NCBI GenBank assembly: GCA_009995705.1
Contig: JAADBR010000021.1
Coordinates: 1 to 40,549 of the forward strand
DNA: 40,549 nucleotides
Direction: 5' to 3'
From: Microcystis aeruginosa W13-11
GTDB lineage: Bacteria; Cyanobacteriota; Cyanobacteriia; Cyanobacteriales; Microcystaceae
The position numbers were made by a program, and so were the translations under genes. A model generated the notes under the pieces. It was given only the letters and a program-made list of their open reading frames with translations, did no database searches and was not told where the DNA came from. Positions 1 to 8,974 of the stretch are shown one piece after another; position 1 is the stretch's first letter, and every line of letters starts with the position of its first letter.

Positions 1-99
1 ACTTTCTTCCGCCAGGCTTTGGCCTGTGTCCATCACCCCTTGAATACGGTTGTCTCTCTTATCCCTACTGCTGATTTTTCTCTCTTTGTCAACCCCTAG
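1..99 (+). CDS. Possible C-terminal tail of an upstream gene (partial)
   Basis: The frame beginning at base 1 stays open for 32 codons and stops with TAG at 97-99, 27 bases before the next gene. The peptide contains HHPLNTVVSLIPTADFSL, which I do not recognise. An open stretch this short can occur by chance. The case for it is the tight spacing to the following same-strand gene, which would fit an operon whose upstream member is cut by the window edge. Confidence 0.3.
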   Translation, partial: TFFRQALACVHHPLNTVVSLIPTADFSLFVNP

Positions 100-126
100 A
101 CCTGAATATTTACCAAAACTGCTTTT

Positions 127-720
127 ATGTTTAAATCTATTTTTAAGCAATATAATATGATTGATGACGTTTCTCTTGATGAGTTTCTTTTATGTTATCC
201 AGTTTTAGCATTGATTGAATCTTTGATCCATGAAGTCAATATTAATCTAGGAAGCAATCAACAGAATAACTTATCATGGGATGCTAGAAAGAAAATCATT
301 CAATCTTTTTTGAAGGAATTTAACTTAGAATATCCGACTATCCTAAATGCCCTAGAGAGCCTAGGAGAATTTTCTCAACTTGGCAGTCAGTCAGTGACTT
401 CTGAAATAATAACCCATCAAGATGTGATTCGTGCTTCTGAATTGCAGTCTTCCGAGATCAATATGCTTTACTTTGCTTTAATTTCAATACTAGGTAAACC
501 CTACAAAACTGAAGTTTTTGAGATTATGTCACCCATAAACATTTTGCTAGAATTTCATGATAATTTTCGTTCCTATCAAGAGGATAGAGCAGCTGGTAAC
601 TATAACACCTACTGGATGTTTCAGAAATTGTATGGAGAGGAAGCACACCATTATTTAAAAGCAGAAATAGACCGTTACAGTAAGCTATTTGAGGCAACCC
701 TGAAAACAAGGAGAAACTAA
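127..720 (+). CDS. Helical protein with terpene-synthase-like NSE motif, copy 1 (short)
   Basis: A 197-residue soluble, mostly alpha-helical protein with no signal peptide or membrane segment. It is clearly paralogous to the next gene: shared WDARKKII at about 51-58, GKPY at 123-126 and NTYWMFQKLYGEEAHHYLK at about 160-178. It lacks about 34 N-terminal and 40 C-terminal residues of that paralogue. Residues 145-153 read DNFRSYQED, a degraded match to the (N/D)D(L/I/V)x(S/T)xxxE metal-binding motif of class I terpenoid synthases. The Asp-rich first motif is not evident. It leads a tight three-gene run: AGGAGA at its end serves the next ATG. No clear Shine-Dalgarno precedes its own start. Function is unassigned; a role in prenyl or terpenoid chemistry is my inference. 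It may be a truncated, non-catalytic partner of copy 2. Confidence 0.75.
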   Translation: MFKSIFKQYNMIDDVSLDEFLLCYPVLALIESLIHEVNINLGSNQQNNLSWDARKKIIQSFLKEFNLEYPTILNALESLGEFSQLGSQSVTSEIITHQDVIRASELQSSEINMLYFALISILGKPYKTEVFEIMSPINILLEFHDNFRSYQEDRAAGNYNTYWMFQKLYGEEAHHYLKAEIDRYSKLFEATLKTRRN

Positions 721-721
721 A

Positions 722-1534
722 ATGAACCCGCAAATGTCCCCTGGAATGATTGAAAGAAAAAAAAACGTTAGTCAAATTCCTTATATTTCCTATTATAGTA
801 TCTATAAAGCTACTTCAGTTTTAAAGCCGTTTTTCAAAATATATTGTCCAATTTATAACATCTCTGATGATGAATTTTTTGAATTTTATCCCCTCTTAGC
901 ATTTATTGAATATCTGATCTACGAAACCGATGTAGAACTAGAAGAGAGTAATCAAAAAGATGGCTCACTATTAACTCAAGTTTCTCCTTGGGATGCCAGA
1001 AAAAAAATTATTGAATCTCTTTTGCATGAACTTGGTGTAGAAGGCTCCGCAATTCTAGCACAAGCAGACAACTTAGGTAAATATATTGAATTAGAAGGTC
1101 AGCTAATTGCTTCTCAAAAAATAACTTATGAGGACTTACTTCTTGCCTCTGAACTAAGGTCTTCTGATTTGAGGATTCTACACTCTGCTCTCGTTCAAAT
1201 TTCAGGTAAACCCTACCGAAGCGAAATTTTTGATCTGATGTCACATCTAGAAGTTTTACTAGAATTTAATGATGATCTTATTTCCTATAAAAAGGATATA
1301 GCAGCAGGTAGTTACAATACCTACTGGATGTTTCAAAAATTGTATGGAGAGGAAGCACACCATTATTTAAAAGTAGAAATAGACCGTTATAAAAATCTCT
1401 TTGAGGAGAAACTTAAGCGATTTCCTCAAGAAGAACAAGAGATATATTTAGTAACATGGTCTCGTTTTTGGCAAAGATTTCCCTATCTCTCCGATGCCGA
1501 ACTTATTCGTCAGGTTGCTTTAGAAGGGATTTAA
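722..1534 (+). CDS. Helical protein with terpene-synthase-like NSE motif, copy 2 (long)
   Basis: A 270-residue helical protein and longer paralogue of the preceding gene, starting one base after its stop with AGGAGA just upstream. Residues 184-192 read DDLISYKKD, matching the class I terpenoid synthase NSE/DTE pattern except that the last acid is Asp. An acidic patch at about 68-75 (ETDVELEE) lies where a first metal-binding motif might fall. This is a pattern match, not a family assignment; overall I do not recognise the family. It is followed 7 bases later by a thioester reductase. Because the locus is expected to build a prenylated arginine, a metal-dependent prenyltransferase is a reasonable hypothesis. 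The C-terminal 40 residues (rich in Arg, Phe and Trp) are absent from copy 1. Confidence 0.8.
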   Translation: MNPQMSPGMIERKKNVSQIPYISYYSIYKATSVLKPFFKIYCPIYNISDDEFFEFYPLLAFIEYLIYETDVELEESNQKDGSLLTQVSPWDARKKIIESLLHELGVEGSAILAQADNLGKYIELEGQLIASQKITYEDLLLASELRSSDLRILHSALVQISGKPYRSEIFDLMSHLEVLLEFNDDLISYKKDIAAGSYNTYWMFQKLYGEEAHHYLKVEIDRYKNLFEEKLKRFPQEEQEIYLVTWSRFWQRFPYLSDAELIRQVALEGI

Positions 1535-1541
1535 AAAACAC

Positions 1542-2747
1542 ATGACTAAACCTGTGACTCAACAGTTAGATCTGAAAGCGGAAGTAAATTTGGATTCCTC
1601 GATTCAATTTGAACAATCGCTTTCCAAGAATGTACTAGAGCCAAAAGCTATCTTATTGACAGGAGCAACTGGTTTTCTTGGAGCTTATTTACTCGAAGAA
1701 CTTCTCCAGAAAACCAGTGCAGATATTTATTGTTTAGTTCGCTGTTCTAATATAGGAGAGGGAAAAAATCGTCTTCAAAAAAACTTAGAGTTTTATTCTC
1801 TTTGGCAAGATGATTTTAATTCTCGTATTATTCCTATTGTCGGAGATTTAGGGAAACCTTTATTCGGTCTTTCTCAACTAGCATTTAATGAATTAGCGGC
1901 AATAATTGATATTATTTATCACAATGGAGCTTGGGTTAACTCTGCTCGTCCCTATTCCACCTTAAAACCGGTAAATGTCTTGGGGACGCAGGAAGTGCTA
2001 AGGTTAGCTAGCAGGGAGCAAACTAAATTCGTTCATTTTGTTTCGACTCTTGGGGTTTTTCTCGGTGATAATCAGGAGGAAATTGGCAGAATCACCGAAA
2101 TAGATAGCCCTAATTTTGTTAATCTACAAGGAGGTTATCGCCAAAGTAAATGGGTGGCAGAACAATTAGTGATGGTCGCACAAAAAAAGGGATTACCTGC
2201 TTGTATTTATCGTCCTTCAAGAATTATCGGGAATAGTAAAACGGGGATTAACGGTAATTTCCAAGATTTCCTATGTATTTTGCTAAAGGGTTGTATTCAA
2301 TTAAAAAAATTTCCCGATTTAAACACACAAATAGATATCGTTCCCGTTGATTATGTCAGTCGGGCAATTATTGGTTTATCCCAGCAAAAAAACCATGCTG
2401 GCCAAGTATTTCATTTAATTAATTCTCAGCTAATTTCCTGGGAAATTTTCTTTAATTCTCTTCAACTTTTAGGCTATTCCTTAGAAAAAGTTAATTATGA
2501 TAATTTTTATGCCGAATTAAGGTATCAATTATCCCAGTCTCCCAAGAATACACTATATTCATCTTTATTACTGCTCTTGAAACTGTCAAAACTATTTTCC
2601 CCTGATAAGCTAGAATTTGACGCAACTCGAACATTGATAGAATTAACAGATCTATCTATTATCTGTCCCGTTATTGATGAAAAATTGCTCAGTTTATATT
2701 TTTATTACTTCCAGAAAGTTGGCTATTTCCCCCCTGTTTTAGACTAG
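1542..2747 (+). CDS. Stand-alone thioester reductase (NRPS TD-type), copy 1
   Basis: A 401-residue NAD(P)H-dependent reductase of the extended short-chain type found as terminal reductase domains of NRPSs and in Lys2/CAR enzymes. After a 35-residue lead comes the nucleotide-binding motif LTGATGFLGAYL. HNGAWVN, then STLG with the catalytic Thr, and Y199-x3-K203 in YRQSKWVAE follow, so the catalytic set looks complete. Such enzymes release a carrier-bound thioester as an aldehyde or alcohol. Here it is a separate protein acting in trans, so its carrier partner (the ACP or an NRPS PCP) is not defined by the sequence. It ends 28 bases from the convergent NRPS gene. A paralogue of the same size lies at 24139. 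Confidence 0.9.
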   Translation: MTKPVTQQLDLKAEVNLDSSIQFEQSLSKNVLEPKAILLTGATGFLGAYLLEELLQKTSADIYCLVRCSNIGEGKNRLQKNLEFYSLWQDDFNSRIIPIVGDLGKPLFGLSQLAFNELAAIIDIIYHNGAWVNSARPYSTLKPVNVLGTQEVLRLASREQTKFVHFVSTLGVFLGDNQEEIGRITEIDSPNFVNLQGGYRQSKWVAEQLVMVAQKKGLPACIYRPSRIIGNSKTGINGNFQDFLCILLKGCIQLKKFPDLNTQIDIVPVDYVSRAIIGLSQQKNHAGQVFHLINSQLISWEIFFNSLQLLGYSLEKVNYDNFYAELRYQLSQSPKNTLYSSLLLLLKLSKLFSPDKLEFDATRTLIELTDLSIICPVIDEKLLSLYFYYFQKVGYFPPVLD

Positions 2748-2775
2748 AATTTGTAGTAAAAATCTTCAATTCTTG

Positions 2776-5700
2776 CTATATATTTTTAAGATTTTGGAAG
2801 ATAGTAATTGGCCGATGAGGAGTCGTAACAATTTCCGACCATATCTGCATGAAATCTCGGTTAATTTGAGTCATTGAATCAAACTCAAAATAATCTTTTT
2901 TATATTGCCACCAACCCTTAAGAGAAGGTTTTGGGGAAGTTTTATTTTCCCAGAGTATTAACTCTAAGTCGGGCCTAACCTCAAACTCTTCCATTTCCCA
3001 AGATGTCACCTCTAACCCTGGTAGTTTGAATTCTTCTTCGGGGGACTCTGACAAAACCGTAATAACTGCTTTAAAGCTAGAATTATCAAGGCGATATTCT
3101 GGTTTGATAACTTTTGCTAAATGCTCAAAGGGAATATCTTGATACTCTAAAGCTTCTAATACTACCCTCCGCACTCGCGTTAGTAACTCTTTAACAGTAG
3201 GATTACCACTTAAATTAACTCGGAGCAACATTACATTACTAATTAGACCGATTAGAGGCTTCAGGTGTGGATGATTACGAGCGTCACGGGGAGCGCGGAT
3301 GATAATATCTTCACAGCCACTATAGCTATAGAGTAAAACAGCAAAGGCTGTTAGTGCAGTCATAAATACAGTGATTCTTTGCTCTTGACAGAGGATGTTT
3401 AATTTCTCTGTGAAATCCCTAGGAATTTCAAAATCAAAATTAGTCCCTAGACTTGAAACCGATGAATCGGATAATTTATCACTGGATTTAGACTGCGAAA
3501 TCAGGTGTGGGGGAATTTGTAAGGTTGGTGGCTCTCCGGCTTCTAAAATACGTTTATAGTGGTTAATTTTCGGTGCAATTAGTTGAGAACTAAAGGACTT
3601 TAGTTGCCATTGAACATAATCAACATACTGGATAGGTAAGGGAGGTAAAGGGGAGGAATCACCTAAGACAAAAGCCTGATAAAGTAGCTCCAATTCTTTA
3701 AAAAAGAGCGTCAAGGATGAATTATCTATAATAATATCATGGATGTGAGTGAAGAGAATGTGATTTTTCTCATCCAAACGAATTAATATTAGTCTGATTA
3801 AAGGACCATTAATCAAGTCAAAGGGTTGATTAGTAATCTCCTGTAATAATCTTGCTAATTCCTCATTTTTCTGGTTCTCTGGCCAGGATTGTAAATCAAT
3901 TATGGGTAGGGGTTTTTCGGTGTAGGGGTTAATTAACTGAACGGGGGAACCGTTAACTTCTCGAAAGGTGACACGCAATATTTGATGGCGATAGATAATC
4001 TCATTCAAGCTGGCTGTTAAAGCTGCTAAATTGAGGTTTCCTTTAAGGTAGTGTCGTCGAAAATTACCTGAAAAATGGACGACTGTATTGGATTTTTCAT
4101 AGGCCCATCTTTTCTGTTGAGTCAAAGATAAGGGAAAATAAGGACAGCCAGATAAGGAATCAATTTCTGGGGAAGAATCGGCAATAAAATCCTCGTCTAT
4201 GATTAAGGGATTAATTACCTCATTAAATTTTATCTTGTCAATTTTTTCGATTAGTTCTGGATGATTTTTTCGTAAATATTCGGCAAATTCAGCCACCGTT
4301 GCGGCATCAAGAATAGTTTCTACAGCAAACTTTTTTTCAAAATGAGACTCTAGCTTCTTACAGAGGGCAATAACTTTGAGGGAATGTCCCCCCAATGCAA
4401 AAAAGTTCTCATCAATTCCTACTTTTTCTAATTCCAAAACCTCCGCCCAAATTGCGGTTAATAGTTCTTCTTCTGGGTTTCGTGGCGGTGTAACCAGACG
4501 AGAAGTATCATAACTTAGGGGCAATTTAGCTAAAGCTACACGGTCAACTTTATCATTGGGGGTCAAAGGCATTTTCTCTAAAATCACTAATGCCCGGGGA
4601 ATCATATAATGGGGTAACTTTTCTTTTAGATAGTCGCGCCATTGAGCGAGGACTTGCTCGACTTTAACGGTGGGGTTAATAACAGCATAAGCGATTAATT
4701 GAGGATCATTTAACTGCTCTTGACGGACAATGACTACCGCTTGGTGAATAGCGGTATTTTCGTTTAAGATGCCTTCAATTTCTCCTAATTCAATTCTTAA
4801 ACCGCGAATTTTAACTTGAAAGTCTATACGCCCTAACCATTCAATATTACCATCGGGAAGATAACGGGCTAAATCACCTGTTTTGTATAACTTCGCCGAT
4901 GGATTATCATCAAAAGGATGGGGAATAAATTTTGCCTCAGTTAATTCGGGACGATTCAGATATCCCCTAGCTAAACCTACTCCCCCAATATGTAATTCTC
5001 CCGCAACCCCCACGGCCACTTTTTTGAGAGACTCATCGAGGATATAAGCTTGCGTATTGGCAAGAGGACGACCGATGGTTAAGGGACTATCAGGACTACA
5101 TTCTGCCATGGTGGCATCAACGGTGGCCTCGGTGGGGCCATAGGCATTAAAAAAGCGTCTTCCCACTGACCACTGGGCCATCAAGGCAGGGGGACAAGCT
5201 TCTCCGCCGACAATTAATACCTGTAGGTCTTTTAAGGGTGCTTGCGGGAGGACGGCTAATACTGATGGGGGAATTTGTGCATGGGTAATAGCTTTTTTTT
5301 GCAGAAAATTAAGCAAGTTGTCCCCCGCAAGTAAGGAGTTAGAATTTCCTAGACAAAGTTGCGCTCCCGAAGAAATAGCGGTGAAGATTTCCGAAACGGA
5401 AGCATCAAAATTTAAGGAAGCAAATTGCAGAACACGACTTGAGGTATCTAAATTAAATAGTTTAATTTCTGTTTGAACTAAATTAACTACTCCTTTATGA
5501 GTAATTAAAACCCCCTTAGGTAGCCCGGTGGAGCCAGAAGTATAGAGAATATAGGCTAGGTTGTCGGAGTTTACAGCAGTTTTAGGGTTTTCTTGACTTT
5601 GTTGAACTAGGGACTGGTCTTTATTGAGAAAAATTACTTTTATCTGGTCAAGGGGTAGATTTATAAGGGGTTTTTCCTGTGTCAACAGGATAGATATATC

Positions 5701-6054
5701 GGCATCTTCTAGGATGAATTTTAGCCGTTCTTTGGGGTAAGCAGGATCGAGGGGTACATAACTCCCTCCCGCTTTAAGAACACCTAAAACCCCAATGATC
5801 ATTTCTAGGGAACGCTCAACACAGATTCCTATTAATTGTTCTGGTTTTACTCCTAATTCAATTAAATAATGGGCGATTTGGTTGGCGCGGTCATTTAACT
5901 GCCTATAGGTTAAGGAGCAATCCTCAAAACTTACCGCAATCTGATTAGGGGTCTTCTCCACCTGGGTTTCAAATAATTGATGAATTGTGGTGGAATAAGA
6001 ATAATTTTCTGCCCTAAAATTCTCCTCAATTGGCTGTAATTGTACTTCAATCAT
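2776..6054 (-). CDS. NRPS module A-PCP-C with defective condensation motif
   Basis: 1092 residues. Adenylation domain about 20-510 with the core motifs LYTSGSTGLPKG, NAYGPTEAT, YKTGDLARYLPDG and NDKVDR. Carrier domain with LGGHSLK, phosphopantetheine Ser558. Condensation-type domain about 630-1080. Reading the specificity pocket by eye against GrsA gives approximately D-A-S-Q-I-G-A-V-D-K, which I cannot assign to a substrate. The condensation motif HHxxxDG reads HDIIIDN at 772-778: the second, catalytic His is Asp773 and the Gly is Asn. There is no thioesterase, so the chain must leave by another route such as a reductase or transfer. Last gene of the minus-strand operon. A dispersed repeat lies directly upstream, and no clear ribosome site precedes the ATG. 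Confidence 0.93.
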   Translation of the reverse strand: MIEVQLQPIEENFRAENYSYSTTIHQLFETQVEKTPNQIAVSFEDCSLTYRQLNDRANQIAHYLIELGVKPEQLIGICVERSLEMIIGVLGVLKAGGSYVPLDPAYPKERLKFILEDADISILLTQEKPLINLPLDQIKVIFLNKDQSLVQQSQENPKTAVNSDNLAYILYTSGSTGLPKGVLITHKGVVNLVQTEIKLFNLDTSSRVLQFASLNFDASVSEIFTAISSGAQLCLGNSNSLLAGDNLLNFLQKKAITHAQIPPSVLAVLPQAPLKDLQVLIVGGEACPPALMAQWSVGRRFFNAYGPTEATVDATMAECSPDSPLTIGRPLANTQAYILDESLKKVAVGVAGELHIGGVGLARGYLNRPELTEAKFIPHPFDDNPSAKLYKTGDLARYLPDGNIEWLGRIDFQVKIRGLRIELGEIEGILNENTAIHQAVVIVRQEQLNDPQLIAYAVINPTVKVEQVLAQWRDYLKEKLPHYMIPRALVILEKMPLTPNDKVDRVALAKLPLSYDTSRLVTPPRNPEEELLTAIWAEVLELEKVGIDENFFALGGHSLKVIALCKKLESHFEKKFAVETILDAATVAEFAEYLRKNHPELIEKIDKIKFNEVINPLIIDEDFIADSSPEIDSLSGCPYFPLSLTQQKRWAYEKSNTVVHFSGNFRRHYLKGNLNLAALTASLNEIIYRHQILRVTFREVNGSPVQLINPYTEKPLPIIDLQSWPENQKNEELARLLQEITNQPFDLINGPLIRLILIRLDEKNHILFTHIHDIIIDNSSLTLFFKELELLYQAFVLGDSSPLPPLPIQYVDYVQWQLKSFSSQLIAPKINHYKRILEAGEPPTLQIPPHLISQSKSSDKLSDSSVSSLGTNFDFEIPRDFTEKLNILCQEQRITVFMTALTAFAVLLYSYSGCEDIIIRAPRDARNHPHLKPLIGLISNVMLLRVNLSGNPTVKELLTRVRRVVLEALEYQDIPFEHLAKVIKPEYRLDNSSFKAVITVLSESPEEEFKLPGLEVTSWEMEEFEVRPDLELILWENKTSPKPSLKGWWQYKKDYFEFDSMTQINRDFMQIWSEIVTTPHRPITIFQNLKNI

Positions 6055-6057
6055 GAT

Positions 6058-6165
6058 TTAAGTAGCTGGTTATAATTAGATTTAAAATGGATTTTAGGTT
6101 TGATCCCCCCTAGTCCCCCCTTAATCAGGGGGGCATCTGAAAGTTTTCAATACCTACCTACTTAA
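6058..6165. repeat. Dispersed hairpin repeat, copy A
   Basis: About 108 bases bounded by inverted ends TTAAGTAG (6058-6065) and CTACTTAA (6158-6165). The inside holds a C-run/G-run hairpin (CCCCCCTTAATCAGGGGGG type) followed by a CTGAAAGTTTTCAATACCTACC-like tail. The same tail recurs at 7581-7613 and, inverted, at 40279-40315. It sits between the sulfotransferase and NRPS genes. Its right end supplies the last codons and the TAG stop of the sulfotransferase. Confidence 0.7.
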
Positions 6166-7480
6166 GATACTGCAAAAAATCAATTATGTTTTCTAAGTCT
6201 GGTAACACTGTGGCTAATTCCCGTTCATGTTTGCGCCATTTTTCCTGTCTAGGAGCAGATAGGGTTCTTTGAGCGATGGGTAAGGGTTGAGAGAGAATTT
6301 GCTCGATTTGTTGGTCCTGATGTAGTTGGGCAAATTGGGCAATATGATTAATGGTTTGCCCGGGATGTTCAATTAAATCGCGATAATTGACTGGACACCA
6401 ACAGGAAGGGTTGAGGGACTGAAGGTCTTCTATGAGGTAGGAATTAGCCATTTTCCACTGATAGGCGGCAATTTCTACCAGAGCAGATTCCTGGAGAGAT
6501 GACCAACCGGGTACGAGGAGAAAACTCCACTGACTATGGTCCCAACCGGGTAAGGGTTGATAGGCAATAAAACGATGCGATCGCCATCCTTCTAACAAAC
6601 TACTAATATTTTCCCTAGCATCTCGATAAAGATAGATAAAGAGAGCATCGGGAAATGAAGCCTTTAAGAAAGGAACTCTTAGGGCGTTTTTGGGCGTTTT
6701 TTCTAAAAAACGAATTTTGCGAGGACGCTCATTTTCAGCAATGTTTAAATATTTTACCCCCTCCCGATTTTGTAATTGTTGGGTAAAACCTTTTCTCAGA
6801 GTTGCGCTAATTTCTGGGGTAGCATCGCCTTCATCCAAGCGGTTAGAGCTAAAATTGCGTGTGGCTGGATGTAAAGCGGGTATTCCTTCGATAATTTCGT
6901 GACTTTCATCTCCAATTGTCCATAAATCGGGGAATTTAGCCAGGGTTTCAAACAATAAACTACTTCCTGCTCTGGGTGCAGAAACAATAAAAATGGGCTT
7001 TTCAAACTCTGGTATTGAGAGGTTTTTATCTTCTACTTCTAGCTGAGATTGGTGCTGTTTTCTGGCAATTAACAAACGCTTTCTCTGCATCAGAGAAAGC
7101 ATCTCGCCATCTTTTTCCCTCAGGGGTGGGGAAGGGGATAGGGTTGAAAGCATGGAAGTAATAGGATTAATTATCTCTTGGATTGCCACGGAGGAAGATA
7201 GCCATTTTTGTAATAATGGTGCAATTTTTTGGCTAAATTCCCCGATTAAATCTCGATAGGCTAATTCTCCTCGATAGTTTTGTCCAAATTTGGCAAAAAT
7301 CACTTGCCATTGGCTTTGAAATTCTGCCAGTTTTTCGGTCAGTTGCTCTAGTTGTTCCTGGGAAAGGGAGCAATTTTCGAGAAGACCATAAATAGCGGCC
7401 ACTTGCTCCTCGATTTCCGCAGCAGTAAGCACTGGTAAATCATTAAGTGGAACCTGAGCTAAACTGTTTGTTCTGCACAT
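6158..7480 (-). CDS. PAPS-dependent sulfotransferase
   Basis: Transfers a sulfuryl group from PAPS to a hydroxyl. The 5'-phosphosulfate loop is FIVSAPRAGSSLLFETL. The 3'-phosphate region is FLEKTPKNALRV followed by YLYRDARENISSLLEGW. About 150 residues precede this domain; they are helical and Gln/Glu-rich, and I do not recognise them. I chose the ATG at 7478-7480 (440 residues). A TTG ten codons upstream (7508-7510) is in frame but has no ribosome site, so the start is uncertain. The last codons and stop lie inside a repeat. In this locus the likely substrate is the phenolic or hydroxyl group of the aromatic building block, inferred from known sulfated aeruginoguanidines. A sulfatase is encoded at 11779. 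Confidence 0.9.
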   Translation of the reverse strand: MCRTNSLAQVPLNDLPVLTAAEIEEQVAAIYGLLENCSLSQEQLEQLTEKLAEFQSQWQVIFAKFGQNYRGELAYRDLIGEFSQKIAPLLQKWLSSSVAIQEIINPITSMLSTLSPSPPLREKDGEMLSLMQRKRLLIARKQHQSQLEVEDKNLSIPEFEKPIFIVSAPRAGSSLLFETLAKFPDLWTIGDESHEIIEGIPALHPATRNFSSNRLDEGDATPEISATLRKGFTQQLQNREGVKYLNIAENERPRKIRFLEKTPKNALRVPFLKASFPDALFIYLYRDARENISSLLEGWRSHRFIAYQPLPGWDHSQWSFLLVPGWSSLQESALVEIAAYQWKMANSYLIEDLQSLNPSCWCPVNYRDLIEHPGQTINHIAQFAQLHQDQQIEQILSQPLPIAQRTLSAPRQEKWRKHERELATVLPDLENIIDFLQYLK

Positions 7481-7550
7481 CTCATCCGGGTCATTTTCAA
7501 CAATAAACAATTATTAGTTAGCGATTATCCAGTTTCTAGGTTTTAACTGA

Positions 7551-7613
7551 TTAAGTGGTTCTAACCCCCCTTACTCAGGGGGGAAAACTGACAATTTTTA
7601 ACACCTACCTACT
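7551..7613. repeat. Dispersed hairpin repeat, copy B
   Basis: A shorter relative of the repeat at 6058. It begins TTAAGTGG, has a CCCCCCTTACTCAGGGGGG-like hairpin, and ends with the GACAATTTTTAACACCTACCT tail that closely matches the reverse complement of the copy at 40279. It lies in the gap between the sulfotransferase and radical SAM genes, directly after the radical SAM stop codon. In the minus-strand transcript it would form a strong hairpin and could trim or attenuate the mRNA. Confidence 0.65.
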
Positions 7614-7615
7614 CA

Positions 7616-8929
7616 CTAACTTTTGATTTTTTTGAGGGATGCTGCTAAAGTTTCGCCCACATAGTCCCCATAAAGAATCCCCTTAGGGGTTAATTCAATT
7701 TCCTGGGTAGATACGGTGACAAAATCATCTCTTTCAAGTGCGAACAAAGTTTCCGCGCAAAGGGATTGTAATTTAAACCCATGTCTTTGCTGAAATGCCA
7801 TTAAATCAAAACGTAATGTCTTGATTCCTAGTAAAACTTCCCGCACCATCTGGTCCAAGCTAGTCAGCTTATAACCGCGAGATAAGGGTAGTTCTTCTTG
7901 AGCTAGAAGGGTCGCATATTTTTCCATATCGCTAGTATTTTGTAACAGAGAATCCCCTAAACAGCCAAAAGCAGAGACTCCCAGTCCATAAAACTCCATT
8001 CCGTGCCAAATATTAAAAATGTATTCACTGCGATATTGTTTGGTACTTGTGGCCAAATCGCTGTCATTTTTAACATAAGTGAAGTGACTCCAAGGATTAT
8101 AGTTTGCTTGAGCAAAGCGCTCCATGGCCAACTGCATAAACTGCATTTCTAGCTCTGCTGATGGCAATTCTATAATTTCTTGGCGAACCCCTTGATCAAA
8201 TACTTGGGTATTGGCAAAAGCTTCCATTTTATAAACGGTGATGCTTTCTACTCCGGTTTTCAGAGCGCATTCTAAACTTTCTTGCCAAGTTTCTAGAGTT
8301 TCTCCCGCTAGTCCACTCAACAGGTCAATATTAATTGACCATTGACCCTCGCCAGCGTTTTGGGCCACATCGATCGCTCGATAAGCTTGTTTCTCGTCAT
8401 GACCTCTGCCACTGAGTTTGATGATTTGATCATTAAAAGATTGAACACCTAAACTCAGGCGATTTACTCCTAATTCTTTGAGTACCCTCATTTTTGATGG
8501 GGAAACACTCAAGGGTTCTGCTTCTACGGAAAACTGTTTCTTTTCTTGAAAGTAGGAGAAATTTTCGCGTAAATTCTCGACAACTTGGACTAACTGGTTT
8601 CCGGTTAAGGTAGTGGGGGTTCCTCCGCCAAAATAAACCGCCTGAATCCGTCGGTTTTTCAAATTGAATCTTTCGGAAACGAGTTTAATTTCTTGGCAAA
8701 GCGTATCTACATAGGCCTGTACTTGGCTCTCTTTTAGGTCAACGGTTTTGTAATAACAAAAAGCACAGCGTTGAGTACAAAAGGGGATATGAACATAGAG
8801 ACAGATTGGCTGTTCTTCTAGTTTTTCAGCGATTACCCCTGCTTTCCACTGGCGAAAGGGGGGATAGTTAGGATTTAAGGGTAAACGTTGCGGCGTTTGG
8901 GTTTTCGGAAGTTCGATGGTTAAAGTCAT
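7616..8929 (-). CDS. HemN/HemW-like radical SAM enzyme
   Basis: 437 residues. The iron-sulfur motif is HIPFCTQRCAFCYY with Cys51, Cys55 and Cys58. It is followed by YFGGGTPT, LSLGVQSFND and the HemN-type C-terminal segment LTPKGILYGDY. It lacks the extra Cys of true HemN (CxxxCxxCxC), and its position between an ACP and a sulfotransferase argues against heme synthesis. Known relatives in natural-product clusters include class C radical methyltransferases and cyclopropanases that use two SAM molecules. Here it could act on the carrier-bound aromatic intermediate, but the reaction cannot be read from sequence. Transcribed with its neighbours; 45 bases separate it from the ACP gene. Confidence 0.9.
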   Translation of the reverse strand: MTLTIELPKTQTPQRLPLNPNYPPFRQWKAGVIAEKLEEQPICLYVHIPFCTQRCAFCYYKTVDLKESQVQAYVDTLCQEIKLVSERFNLKNRRIQAVYFGGGTPTTLTGNQLVQVVENLRENFSYFQEKKQFSVEAEPLSVSPSKMRVLKELGVNRLSLGVQSFNDQIIKLSGRGHDEKQAYRAIDVAQNAGEGQWSINIDLLSGLAGETLETWQESLECALKTGVESITVYKMEAFANTQVFDQGVRQEIIELPSAELEMQFMQLAMERFAQANYNPWSHFTYVKNDSDLATSTKQYRSEYIFNIWHGMEFYGLGVSAFGCLGDSLLQNTSDMEKYATLLAQEELPLSRGYKLTSLDQMVREVLLGIKTLRFDLMAFQQRHGFKLQSLCAETLFALERDDFVTVSTQEIELTPKGILYGDYVGETLAASLKKIKS

Positions 8930-8974
8930 GGTTGTTGACCCAGGTATTGTTATTTAGATTGCATCAGCTCTAGA

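Noticed and set aside
7616..8929. Heme biosynthesis gene (hemN/hemW)
   Set aside because: It lacks the HemN fourth Cys and sits in an operon with a ligase, ACP and sulfotransferase.
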